Positions 17,794 to 25,804 of a DNA stretch of 64,000 bases are shown in pieces. This DNA comes from Pseudanabaena sp. (lineage in GTDB: Bacteria; Cyanobacteriota; Cyanobacteriia; Pseudanabaenales; Pseudanabaenaceae): positions 1 through 64,000 of the forward strand of contig QBMK01000014.1 in the NCBI GenBank assembly GCA_003249035.1. Direction: 5' to 3'. A program made the position numbers and the translations under genes. Under the pieces are notes generated by a model. That model did no database searches. It saw only the letters and a program-made list of their open reading frames with translations, and was not told the DNA's origin. Position 1 is the stretch's first letter. Each line of letters starts with the position of its first letter.

Positions 17794-18207
17794 ATGATCC
17801 AAATCTCTAAATATAAATCTATTGCGATCGAAGAAATTAGTATTACTGCCATCCGCTCTCAAGGTGCAGGTGGTCAAAACGTTAACAAAGTATCCACAGC
17901 AATTCATCTACGCTTCGATATTAATGCGTCTTCCTTATCACCTATCTACAAAGAACGTTTACTTGGCTTAAGCGATCGACGCATCACCAAAGATGGCATT
18001 CTTATCATCAAGGCACAACAGCATCGCACTCAAGAGCAAAATAAAGAAGATGCTCTAAAACGTCTCCAGTTGTTAATCCAAAGTGTGGCGATCGTACCAA
18101 CTAAACGTAAACCGACGAAACCATCACGGAGCGCTCAAAACAGACGGATTGATAATAAAACTAAGCGTGGTGAGATCAAAGCTTTAAGGGGGAATATTAC
18201 CGAGTAA
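17794..18207 (+). CDS. arfB: Alternative ribosome-rescue factor ArfB (peptidyl-tRNA hydrolase)
   Basis: 137-residue protein of the YaeJ/ICT1 group. It enters stalled ribosomes without mRNA in the A site and releases the nascent chain with its GGQ motif, seen here in AGGQNVNKVST at about residues 26-28. The C-terminal 35 residues are rich in Lys and Arg (KRKPTKPSRSAQNRR), matching the tail that threads the empty mRNA channel and separating it from RF1/RF2. It backs up the tmRNA encoded at 33046. Its TAA is followed immediately by the ATG of queE. Confidence 0.92.
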   Translation: MIQISKYKSIAIEEISITAIRSQGAGGQNVNKVSTAIHLRFDINASSLSPIYKERLLGLSDRRITKDGILIIKAQQHRTQEQNKEDALKRLQLLIQSVAIVPTKRKPTKPSRSAQNRRIDNKTKRGEIKALRGNITE

Positions 18208-18822
18208 ATGGATAGAGTTAATTGTCTAAATCCCTTGCCAATTGTTGAGACTTTCCATTCTGTGCAAGGAGAAGGTTCATGGATGGGAGCTAATGCGTTT
18301 TTTATTCGCTTAGCGGGTTGTGATGTAGGTTGTTCTTGGTGCGACACCAAAATCTCTTGGAATATGAAAAAACATCCTGAAATAGCGATCGCGGATCTAG
18401 TAAATGAAGCGGTCAATGCAAAACCTGCAATGGTAGTGATTACTGGAGGAGAGCCATTGATGCATGATTTAACTGAGTTGACGCGTGAGTTAAAAGAGCA
18501 AGGGCAGCGAGTTCATTTAGAGACATCTGGAGCACATCCATTTAGTGGTAGCTTTGACTGGGTGACCTTCTCGCCAAAGCAGTTTAAACATCCCCATGAA
18601 AGTATTTACGAACAGGTCAGCGAGCTTAAGGTTGTGGTTAAAGATGCGTCGGATTTAGTTTGGGCAGAACAGAATGCTGAGAGAGTTTCTTCCAATGTCG
18701 TGAAATACTTACAGGCTGAGTGGGAGACTTTTAGTAGTAAAGATCTCGTACTGAAATATGTTCTAAGTAATGCTAATTGGCGCGTGAGTATCCAAACTCA
18801 TAAGTTATTGGGAGTAAGGTGA
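18208..18822 (+). CDS. queE: 7-carboxy-7-deazaguanine synthase (radical SAM)
   Basis: Third enzyme of queuosine precursor (preQ0) synthesis; it contracts 6-carboxy-tetrahydropterin to CDG. 204 residues, short as usual for this family. The [4Fe-4S] motif CDVGCSWC at about residues 38-45 follows the QGEG and AFFIRLAGC segments typical of QueE; a GGEP motif lies near 75. It starts one base after the arfB stop and its TGA overlaps the GTG start of queC, so the three genes very likely form one transcript. Confidence 0.95.
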   Translation: MDRVNCLNPLPIVETFHSVQGEGSWMGANAFFIRLAGCDVGCSWCDTKISWNMKKHPEIAIADLVNEAVNAKPAMVVITGGEPLMHDLTELTRELKEQGQRVHLETSGAHPFSGSFDWVTFSPKQFKHPHESIYEQVSELKVVVKDASDLVWAEQNAERVSSNVVKYLQAEWETFSSKDLVLKYVLSNANWRVSIQTHKLLGVR

Positions 18823-19496
18823 GCAAGATGTCAGATGCAGAACTTTCTAAAAGAAAAGCGGTGATTTTGCTATCAGGTGGGCTAGATTCTGCTACATCGG
18901 CAGCTCAGGCGATCGCCGATGGCTATGAAGTAATCGCTTTATCATTGCGCTATGGTCAGCGCCACGAACGCGAATTGCTTGCCGCTCGGCAAGTTGCCAC
19001 AGCTTTAAATATTCGTGAACATTTTGTAGTAGACGTGAATTTAGCTCAGTGGGGTGGCTCAGCTTTGACCGATGAAAGTATTGCCGTACCGACAGAAGGT
19101 GTACAAGTGGGTGAAATTCCCATTACCTATGTCCCTGGGCGAAATACAGTATTTATTGCGATCGCCTTATCTTTAGCTGAAGCAAAGAATGCTGAAGCGA
19201 TCTATTTGGGAATTAATGCAGTTGACTATTCTGGGTATCCCGATTGTCGCCCTGATTATTTGGAAGCTTTTCAAAAGTTAGCGGCGCTTTCATCTAAAGT
19301 TGGGATAGAAGGAAATGCACCAAAATTGATTGCCCCTTTGGTGATGGATTCTAAAACTGATATTGTCCGACGAGCAAGACGTTTAGGGGTGCCGATTGAG
19401 CTTACATGGTCGTGCTATCAGGGTGGTGACGTACCTTGTGGTGTTTGTGATTCATGTCGGATTCGGGATAAAGCTTTACTTGAAGCAGATGCCTAA
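18819..19496 (+). CDS. queC: 7-cyano-7-deazaguanine (preQ0) synthase
   Basis: ATP-dependent ligase that turns CDG into preQ0 on the queuosine pathway. 225 residues from the GTG that overlaps the queE stop; an ATG nine bases on is an equal candidate and is preceded by AAGGTGAG. The PP-loop LSGGLDSAT lies near residue 18 and the zinc ligands CYQGG...CGVCDSC near 198-212. The product feeds tRNA queuosine. Its neighbour queE does the preceding step. A tRNA gene follows 90 bases downstream. Confidence 0.95.
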   Translation: MSKMSDAELSKRKAVILLSGGLDSATSAAQAIADGYEVIALSLRYGQRHERELLAARQVATALNIREHFVVDVNLAQWGGSALTDESIAVPTEGVQVGEIPITYVPGRNTVFIAIALSLAEAKNAEAIYLGINAVDYSGYPDCRPDYLEAFQKLAALSSKVGIEGNAPKLIAPLVMDSKTDIVRRARRLGVPIELTWSCYQGGDVPCGVCDSCRIRDKALLEADA

Positions 19497-19584
19497 ATCA
19501 TTGGAAAGAGATCGCTTATGTTGATCAAAATTCCTAGCGAATATTGCAAAATATTTACATGAGCTATGCTACGATAAGAAATGC

Positions 19585-19658
19585 GGCAGCTTGGCTCAGG
19601 TGGTTAGAGCGACGGTCTCATAATCCGTAGGTCCCGGGTTCAAATCCCGGAGCTGCTA
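19585..19658 (+). tRNA. tRNA with CAU anticodon (elongator Met, or Ile2)
   Basis: 74-base cloverleaf: acceptor GGCAGCT pairs with AGCTGCT (one G-U), D arm GCTC...GAGC, anticodon loop CTCATAA giving CAU, T arm CCGGGTTCAAATCCCGG, discriminator A. No encoded CCA. The anticodon stem has one T-T mismatch next to the loop. CAU may mean elongator methionine or a lysidine-modified isoleucine tRNA; the body looks more like elongator Met. Upstream GCGG is not part of the acceptor. Confidence 0.92.
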
Positions 19659-19669
19659 TATAGATTTAT

Positions 19670-19704
19670 AAAGTATAGGTGAAGCTTAGCTTCACCTATA
19701 CTTT
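19670..19704. terminator. Hairpin after the tRNA
   Basis: Perfect 16-bp stem AAAGTATAGGTGAAGC with loop TTA, ending in TTTT. It lies 11 bases beyond the tRNA and before the vipp1 promoter region. Confidence 0.75.
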
Positions 19705-19760
19705 TATGATGTTCGTGATAATATGTAGACAATTTACTTCCTAACGCAAAGGACCGGATT

Positions 19761-20525
19761 ATGGGATTACTCGATCGCATTGGTATGGTGGTCAAGTCCA
19801 ATGTAAATGCAATGGTTTCGGCGGCTGAGGATCCAGAAAAAATTCTGGAGCAATCAATCATTGATATGCAAGAAGATTTGGTGCAATTGCGCCAAGCTGT
19901 TGCGCAATCGATGGCTGCACTCAAACGCCAAGAGCAACAATATAATCAAAGTGCTTCGCAAGCACAAGAGTGGGAAAAACGGGCAATGCTAGCTCTCCAA
20001 AAAGGAGATGAAAATCTAGCAAGGGAAGCACTTAGTCGTAAGAAAACCCATGGCGATGCTGCCGCGACCCTAAAAACTGGCTTAGATCAGCAGTCAGGTC
20101 AAGTAGATACGCTCAAGAAAAACTTAATTGCGATCGAAGGCAAGATCTCTGAGGCAAAGACCAAGAAAGAGATGCTCAAAGCTCGTATGCAGTCTGCTAA
20201 GGCTCAAGAGAACCTTAACAATATGCTTGGCAAGGTTAATACCAACTCCGCCTCTGCTACTTTTGAGCGCATGGAAGAGCGGGTCTTGATGGCTGAAGCC
20301 AGAGCTGGTGCAAGTGCTGAGCTTGGCATGGATAATCTCGAATCTCAGTTTGCTCAGCTAGAGGCTGGTAGTGGGGTTGATGATGAATTAGCCGCACTCA
20401 AAGCGAAAATGATGACTGGTAGCCCAGCATCTCAAGGTGCTTTGCCTCCATCCGATGCTGCTAAACCAACGGTTGGAGCTGCGATCGATGCTGAGCTAGA
20501 AGCTCTACGCCGTCAAATGGGTTAA
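19761..20525 (+). CDS. vipp1: Vipp1/IM30 membrane-remodelling protein
   Basis: ESCRT-III-like coiled-coil protein of 254 residues that forms rings or filaments on thylakoid and plasma membranes and supports thylakoid formation. It has the IM30/PspA start (MGLLDRIGMVVKSNVNA in outline), the AAEDPEKIL helix, long heptad stretches to about residue 190, and a separate C-terminal helix (AAIDAELEALRRQMG) after a Pro/Ser linker. That extra helix distinguishes Vipp1 from PspA. A paralogue without it follows 227 bases later on the same strand. Confidence 0.9.
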   Translation: MGLLDRIGMVVKSNVNAMVSAAEDPEKILEQSIIDMQEDLVQLRQAVAQSMAALKRQEQQYNQSASQAQEWEKRAMLALQKGDENLAREALSRKKTHGDAAATLKTGLDQQSGQVDTLKKNLIAIEGKISEAKTKKEMLKARMQSAKAQENLNNMLGKVNTNSASATFERMEERVLMAEARAGASAELGMDNLESQFAQLEAGSGVDDELAALKAKMMTGSPASQGALPPSDAAKPTVGAAIDAELEALRRQMG

Positions 20526-20546
20526 TTGATTTGTCCGATGGTGCTC

Positions 20547-20662
20547 TATAGCAACGTAAGCTTTTCTTAGGACATAAAACCCAAAAGATAGGTGGCGGCG
20601 CTTCGCGCCGCCACCTATCTTTTGGGTTTTGATTTTTTCTATCTAACTCTCGCATTGCTATA
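20547..20662. repeat. MITE-like unit carrying a palindromic hairpin
   Basis: Outer ends TATAGCAACGTAAG and CTCGCATTGCTATA are inverted repeats, with TA at both edges as in IS630-type elements. The centre is a 26-bp perfect stem (20576-20630, AAAACCCAAAAGATAGG...) with loop TTC. The left part (TATAGCAA...CTTAGGACATAAA) recurs at 42647. It lies between the two vipp1/pspA genes and probably ends the first transcript. Confidence 0.75.
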
Positions 20663-20752
20663 TATTTGAATCATGTGGTAAAAGAAAAAAAACTGAAAAC
20701 TTGCGCATGATATTATGTAGGCAATTCACTCTTTAGGACAAAGGAAAGGATT

Positions 20753-21457
20753 ATGGGACTACCTGAACGCATTATTATGGTGCTCAAGTCCAATCTAAAT
20801 GCAATTGTCTCGGCTGCCGAAGATCCTGAAAAGATTTTGGAGCAATTAATCTTTGACATGCAAGAAGATCTGGTGCAATTGCGCCAAGCTGTTGCACATG
20901 CAATTGCAGCATTAAAAATCCAAGAGCAAAAATACAATCAAAGTACTGCACAGGCTCAAGAATGGGAAAGCCGAGCAATGTTGGCTATCCAAAAAGGAGA
21001 TGACGACCTTGCAAAAGAAGCGCTCAGCCGTAAAAAGACTCACGTTGAATCAGCAAATACTCTAAAAGCAGGCTTACAACTACAAACAGTGCAAGTTGAG
21101 TTGCTCAAGAAAAATCTAACTGCGATCGAAGGGAAGATTACTGAGGCTAAAACCAAGAAAGAGCTACTTAAAGTCCGTTTACAAACGAGTAAGTCTCAAG
21201 AAAAGCTCAACAATATACTTGGCAGCGTAAATACTAATTCGGCAGAGGCTACTTTTGTCCGTATGGAAGAGAAGGTTCTAAAAGCTGAAGCTTTGGTAGG
21301 TGCTACAGCCGAGCTTAATGCTGATGAACTAGCCTCTAAGTTTGCCCAGTTAGAATCAGGTAGCGATATTGATGACGAATTGGCTGCTCTCAAAGCTAAA
21401 TTAATGATCGTGAGTTCTCCTTCTCAGGTCGCTTTGCCGCCATCTGATAATACGTAG
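20753..21457 (+). CDS. PspA/IM30-family protein, tandem paralogue of Vipp1
   Basis: 234 residues, clearly the product of a tandem duplication of the preceding gene: MGLPERIIMVLKSNLNA against MGLLDRIGMVVKSNVNA, shared AAEDPEKILEQ, EALSRKKTH and VNTNSA blocks. It ends at PPSDNT and lacks the C-terminal helix of Vipp1, so its form is PspA-like. The 45 bases before the ATG (TTATGTAG-CAATT...GGATT) also match those before the first gene, so promoter or leader was duplicated too. Possible roles are membrane-stress repair or mixed assemblies with Vipp1; neither is shown. Confidence 0.87.
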   Translation: MGLPERIIMVLKSNLNAIVSAAEDPEKILEQLIFDMQEDLVQLRQAVAHAIAALKIQEQKYNQSTAQAQEWESRAMLAIQKGDDDLAKEALSRKKTHVESANTLKAGLQLQTVQVELLKKNLTAIEGKITEAKTKKELLKVRLQTSKSQEKLNNILGSVNTNSAEATFVRMEEKVLKAEALVGATAELNADELASKFAQLESGSDIDDELAALKAKLMIVSSPSQVALPPSDNT

Positions 21458-21523
21458 CTAATGCAAAGCTAGAAGTACTGATCTGCATTTCTTTGATAAA
21501 AGTAACAACAATAATGCGCGATC

Positions 21524-22183
21524 TCAATTTTTAGATTTTAGTAATTGCACTCTCTCTAAGTCTCGCTTAACTTCAAAACTAAGTTCGCGATTTTTAGGAT
21601 CGGTACTCAGTGCTTTATTGAGATAGATTTCCGCTTCGCGCAATTTGCCCATCAAAATCAATTCACTACTCCAACGATGGTAAGTTACAGCTTTCCAATG
21701 TATTACCTCTGGGGAGTTAGGAAACCTTTCACTCATCCCCTCGACAACCGCGATCGCAACTACATATTTTTTTTGCTTAAGCAAATCCTGTACACGTCTC
21801 AACATATCCAATTTGAGTTTCAGTTCTGGATCGCTATTAATTGGATCAACTTGATTATTAACTTGCTTTACCTCAATCTTAATTTTGGGATGAGGCTGAG
21901 GCGGTTTGCTGGGGGCTTTGGGTGAAGGAGGTGCGGGTTGCGATCGCGCCGTATTTACTGATGTATTTTTGGCGAACAGCTCCTTACTCAAATCCTCTTT
22001 ATCCGCATCTTTGAGCATTTTGTAAGCTTCTTGTACCAGACGAAACTTATCTGTTGCCGTAGGATCATTTTGATTTACATCAGGGTGATATTTACGCGCT
22101 AGGCGGCGATAAGCCACCTTAATGTCATCTAAAGTGGCATTTCGTGGAATTCCTAAAAGTCGATAGCATTCTGATATGTGCAT
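21524..22183 (-). CDS. J-domain protein
   Basis: 219-residue protein. The N-terminal J domain (residues 3-68) has the HPD motif in YHPDVNQ that stimulates Hsp70 ATPase. A Pro-rich, Lys-rich linker (about 75-105) leads to a helical C-terminal region that may hold one or two TPR-like helix pairs (LRRVQDLLKQKKYVVAIAVV, LMGKLREAEIYLNKAL, both in outline). It is not a full DnaJ: no zinc-binding CxxCxGxG. It probably recruits DnaK to particular clients. The small gene at 22195 lies 11 bases upstream on the same strand. Confidence 0.85.
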   Translation of the reverse strand: MHISECYRLLGIPRNATLDDIKVAYRRLARKYHPDVNQNDPTATDKFRLVQEAYKMLKDADKEDLSKELFAKNTSVNTARSQPAPPSPKAPSKPPQPHPKIKIEVKQVNNQVDPINSDPELKLKLDMLRRVQDLLKQKKYVVAIAVVEGMSERFPNSPEVIHWKAVTYHRWSSELILMGKLREAEIYLNKALSTDPKNRELSFEVKRDLERVQLLKSKN

Positions 22184-22194
22184 GAAGAAATTAA

Positions 22195-22362
22195 CTATGC
22201 AGGCTTCGTCCGAATCGTATATTTGCCATTTAAAGTTTTGCTTGAACCTTTATTAGCTTCTACAAGCTTTGTGAATTTGTTTAGCGCTTCTTCTTTAGTA
22301 GCATGTTCCGAAATTACATGAACTTTACGACTTCCAGAGAGTTCGAGGACAACTTGGTACAT
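22195..22362 (-). CDS. Small conserved-looking protein of unknown function
   Basis: 55 residues from the ATG at 22362; longer versions to 22410 add residues with no family character. The product MYQVVLELSG... is basic at its end (GKYTIRTKPA) and has alternating beta-strand-like and helical stretches, so a small folded domain is plausible. It precedes the J-domain gene by 11 bases and is probably cotranscribed with it. I do not recognise a family. Confidence 0.6.
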   Translation of the reverse strand: MYQVVLELSGSRKVHVISEHATKEEALNKFTKLVEANKGSSKTLNGKYTIRTKPA

Positions 22363-22447
22363 GAGTAAATGATGGGAAACAGCCTTAAACCATTCAAGAC
22401 AGTCTAGCAAACATATCGTCCAAATAAAGAATGTTCAATTATTTATC

Positions 22448-22582
22448 AGCAATTCTCATTATGAAAATTTTGTCTTGATCTAGCGACAGCTATTGAGAAT
22501 ACTCGCAATAGCTGTTCTTAAAAAGCCTATGCCTTCGTTATTAATTTGACGGCTTAGGCAATTCAAAAGTCATAATGAGAAA
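22448..22582. repeat. MITE-like repeat, family B copy 2
   Basis: Starts AGCAATTCTCATTATGAAAA and ends CAAAAGTCATAATGAGAA, so TTCTCATTATGA is inverted at the two ends. Close match to the copy nested at 7184-7322. It lies directly beside composite repeat R2. Confidence 0.8.
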
Positions 22583-22685
22583 CCAAAACACAAAATGGCT
22601 ACGCCATTTTGTGTTTTTAAAAACCCTACAGGGTTCGGTTTTCAATTCACAAAAGTGTGACGACACTTTTGTGAATTGAAAACCG
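22582..22685. repeat. Composite double-hairpin repeat, copy R2 (inverted)
   Basis: Opposite orientation to R1: hairpin b (ACACAAAATGGC-tac-GCCATTTTGTGT), linker AAAAACCCTACAGGGTTCGG, hairpin a (CAATTCACAAAAGTGT...ACACTTTTGTGAATTG). Flanked by family-B repeat on one side. Confidence 0.85.
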
Positions 22686-22735
22686 ATTGTTGAGCTGCTC
22701 ATTGAGAGTTGCCAAGCATGAGCGCTGCTGTTGTC

Positions 22736-24274
22736 TTACGGCTGAAGCTCTATCTCACCAGGTCGCCAAGTCTTGTTGAACCATGGTTCAAGTGGCCCGT
22801 AGAGGCGCAGGATCATAAACCAACCTTGACCAGGAATCGTTTGTACCCAGTTGTTCTCAAGTCCTTTTGGTGGGCGCGGGCCAAAATAGACATCCACAGA
22901 TCCGTCCGCGTTGGTCTTCAGCCCTTTGTTCTGGCTGCTCACACTCGGAGCTTTCTGATCGGTCTGAACCATTGATCGCGTTTGGTTATCATACACAATG
23001 ACAGACCAGAAATCCTTCACAGGTACGTTGGGTGGCAAGCGCAACTTGTAGTTTTTCCCGCCCTCGAACGGGTTGCCCTTGGAGTCCTGTACTGCCCATG
23101 GATACTGCGATCCCTTGCCGACAAACTTCATCTCCATGGCGGGAGTAACGCCAGTGGCAAAGTAGTAATAGAAGATGTAGCCATCCATGTTCGTCACACC
23201 AGGTGCGGTCTCGAACTTATAGCCGCCAAAGAACGGCAGGCGCCACGCGCTATCTGGGAAGAAGTAGGCATCTTTTGAGCGCACCTTGAAAGCGATGGTA
23301 CGCGCCGTTACTGCGCCGATGTTTGCCGCGTCCGTGAGAATCTTTTTCATTCGCTCGTCGGGAGCGAAGGGCTTGCCCTTGACAATACCAATGGAGGCAA
23401 TCAGGCCAAGCGTCGTCGGATCGCTTCCTTCCGTGGGTTCTTCCTGAATAACTTTGTTCAAAAGCTCCCAGAATGCGTAGTCGCCTGGTGCGACAAAGTT
23501 AGCGGGCACTCCTGAGGCATTGGCGAACTTGATCGCTGGAGGATTCGCAGCATCCGAAAGTTGATAGATCTTCAGATGCTTCTTCACCGACTCAACACCG
23601 GGCTTCGTGGAGCCATTGACAAGGAAGGAGCGAAAGAAAAGCCAGTTACCGAACGTGCTCGGCCGCACGACTACAAAACCCTTTGGAACCTCGCCCTTGT
23701 AGCCGGGCGGAAGAAAGAGGTACTTTCCACCTTTACCCCGATCCTCGCCGGTAATGCCCACATCGACAACCCAGCGATACCAGAAATCGTTCACGCCGCC
23801 CAGGACTTCGGGCGGAACCTCCACGACCACTGGGCCTTTCTTCGTGTCGAGCCAGATGAAGTTGTAGATGGTGTTATCGTTCGCCGTGAGTTCCACCGTT
23901 CGGGCATCGACGAGATTTTCCCAAATGACATTGGTCTGATTGTCCGGTCCAAACTTGCGGATTGAGTCGCGCATACCAGCCTGATTCACCATCGGAATCG
24001 CTAAAAGATAAGCCTGTAGGGCGCGAGAACGGTCGAGATTGTCGTAGATTTTCTCGACGGTGTCTGCCATAGGATAGCCGTGCCTCAAATTCAGGGTGCC
24101 AATGGAGCTTTCGACCTTGTCAGGCACTGCGACTCCTGGGGCGATGGGAGTCGTGAACTTAAACTGAGGATTATCCTGAGATCTAACAGGTGCCTGCCCG
24201 AAGGCTCCGCCTGATGCGAATAACATCATGGCGGTTCCTCCCGCCCAAATGCCAATCCGACTTCTTGCGTGCAT
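22736..24274 (-). CDS. DUF1254/DUF1214 secreted protein, probably acquired
   Basis: 512-residue protein with a signal peptide (MHARSRIGIWAGGTAMMLFASGGAFGQA in outline; cleavage near residue 27). It has the DUF1254 N-terminal and DUF1214 C-terminal regions (YPMADTVEKIYDNLDRSRALQAYL and ENNWVQTIPGQGWFMILRLYGP in outline), whose function is not established. The gene is visibly richer in G+C than its neighbours, uses GCG/GCC/CGC codons freely and shows no GCGATCGC, unlike surrounding genes of similar length. This points to import from a GC-rich bacterium, possibly a proteobacterium. Signal peptide implies periplasmic location. Confidence 0.85.
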   Translation of the reverse strand: MHARSRIGIWAGGTAMMLFASGGAFGQAPVRSQDNPQFKFTTPIAPGVAVPDKVESSIGTLNLRHGYPMADTVEKIYDNLDRSRALQAYLLAIPMVNQAGMRDSIRKFGPDNQTNVIWENLVDARTVELTANDNTIYNFIWLDTKKGPVVVEVPPEVLGGVNDFWYRWVVDVGITGEDRGKGGKYLFLPPGYKGEVPKGFVVVRPSTFGNWLFFRSFLVNGSTKPGVESVKKHLKIYQLSDAANPPAIKFANASGVPANFVAPGDYAFWELLNKVIQEEPTEGSDPTTLGLIASIGIVKGKPFAPDERMKKILTDAANIGAVTARTIAFKVRSKDAYFFPDSAWRLPFFGGYKFETAPGVTNMDGYIFYYYFATGVTPAMEMKFVGKGSQYPWAVQDSKGNPFEGGKNYKLRLPPNVPVKDFWSVIVYDNQTRSMVQTDQKAPSVSSQNKGLKTNADGSVDVYFGPRPPKGLENNWVQTIPGQGWFMILRLYGPLEPWFNKTWRPGEIELQP

Positions 24275-24991
24275 TAATTTCTCCTTACTTGGTGTGAATC
24301 AGGGTTTACTTCCTGAGCTTCCGCGTCCTGAGCGGTGCATACAAATTATAAATTATACGCAGATGCAGTAAAAATACCTGCAAACTGCCAAACTATGGCA
24401 AAACCGCATGATTTTATATTTGTCAAACTCTTGCTTTCGTCCGCAGCGTCACATATTTTTACAATTCGCATTACCATCGTCAATATATTCTCAATTACTA
24501 CTCAAATCCAGCTTAGCTGAGGACTAACTCTAAGGTGCGCTTAGTTCTTTAGTTGAAAATCCAAAAAGCGATCTAATAAACATTCAATCTGCTAGAGATT
24601 TGCTAAGGGCGATCGCTATTACAAAGGGGTGCGACCTTCACTTGACAAACCATTGTTGCGTAAGGATTCTGGCTTTCCCTTTCAGGAAATAATTTTTGAA
24701 TGGATTTGATGAAAGCTATGCTAGGCAGGGATTTCGCTAATTTTAGAAGGTATCATATGAAGGTCGCACCCAATGAGAATTGCTGATTATTTATCTCTTG
24801 AATAGCTGACCATAAGTGTATTAGGGCACAAAATTCAAAATTGTTGCGATGAGATTCACCTGTTACAACGATTTGGGGATCAATTATTTTATGGAGGTCT
24901 CTTTACAAAACGGAGATTGATCCCAAATAAAACAGTTGTCCATAGAGGAATGTAAATGATAGGATCTGTGACTGTTTGTTTAAAGTGAAAA
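24275..24991. other. Gap between the DUF1254 gene and aqpZ
   Basis: 717 bases. It contains a MITE (24627-24771), next to an AATGAGAATTGCTGAT sequence that matches an end of repeat family B, and a hairpin (24872-24928, stem TTTGGGGATCAAT) in the likely aqpZ leader. I see no gene; short frames here have no plausible product. Confidence 0.6.
24627..24771. repeat. MITE with GGGTGCGACCTTCA ends
   Basis: 145 bases bounded by exact 14-bp inverted repeats GGGTGCGACCTTCA (24627-24640) and TGAAGGTCGCACCC (24758-24771). No coding capacity, no visible target duplication. One edge abuts a family-B end sequence. Confidence 0.75.
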
Positions 24992-25720
24992 ATGTCTATA
25001 GTTAAAAGATGCGTTGCGGAGTTTATCGGTACCTTTTGGCTTGTATTTGGTGGCTGTGGGAGTGCTGTGTTTGCAGCCGCTTTTCCTGAACCTAGTAATG
25101 CTATAGGGATCGGTTTTGTGGGTGTTGCCTTGGCATTTGGTTTAACAGTGATGACTATGGCTTATGCGATCGGGCATATTTCTGGATGTCATCTTAATCC
25201 CGCTGTTTCAATTGGGCTATGGATAGGCAAACGCTTTCCTGCTTCTGATCTATTCCCTTACATTGGCTCTCAAATATTCGGCGGCATTGCTGGAGCAGGG
25301 ATTTTACTGTTGATCGCTAGTCAAAAGCCTGGTTTTGTGCTTGGTGCAAATGGTTTGGCAATCAATGGCTTTGGTGAGTTGTCACCAGGTGGCTATGGTC
25401 TACTAGCTGTATTTCTTCTCGAGTTTGTTTTGACTTTCATGTTTTTGATGATTATCTTAGGATCGACAGATCGCCGTGCGCCTCAAGGGTTTGCCCCGAT
25501 CGCGATCGGTTTAGGACTGACATTAATCCATTTAATTGGTATTCCCGTAACCAATGTTTCTGTAAATCCTGCACGTAGTTTTGGACCTGCACTTTTTGTC
25601 GGTGGTGCAGCGCTATCACAGGTTTGGCTTTTCTTTGTAGCTCCAATTTTAGGGGCGATCGCCGCAGGATTTTTGTATACCTATCTGTTTCAAGAACCAA
25701 CCTTGACGGATGTTCAATAA
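24992..25720 (+). CDS. aqpZ: Aquaporin Z-type water channel
   Basis: Inner-membrane channel of 242 residues with six hydrophobic segments and the two NPA half-helix motifs: HLNPAVS near residue 69 and VNPARSFGP near 192. The arginine after the second NPA belongs to the selectivity filter, and the small residues around it favour water over glycerol. A family-typical acidic start ([15 protein letters not shown]) is present. It stands alone; the leader holds a hairpin and two hairpins follow the stop. Confidence 0.93.
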   Translation: MSIVKRCVAEFIGTFWLVFGGCGSAVFAAAFPEPSNAIGIGFVGVALAFGLTVMTMAYAIGHISGCHLNPAVSIGLWIGKRFPASDLFPYIGSQIFGGIAGAGILLLIASQKPGFVLGANGLAINGFGELSPGGYGLLAVFLLEFVLTFMFLMIILGSTDRRAPQGFAPIAIGLGLTLIHLIGIPVTNVSVNPARSFGPALFVGGAALSQVWLFFVAPILGAIAAGFLYTYLFQEPTLTDVQ

Positions 25721-25765
25721 TCCCCAGTTTTTAAAGTGTTACTTTGCAACACTTTAAAAACCTTC

Positions 25766-25799
25766 AAAAAAAAGGCGACGCTAAGCGTCGCCTTTTTTA
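25766..25799. terminator. Bidirectional terminator between aqpZ and typA
   Basis: Stem GGCGACGC-taa-GCGTCGCC flanked by eight A and six T, between two convergent genes. A second hairpin (TTTTTAAAGTGTT/AACACTTTAAAAA, 25728-25760) lies just before it. Confidence 0.88.
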
Positions 25800-25804
25800 T
25801 TTGT

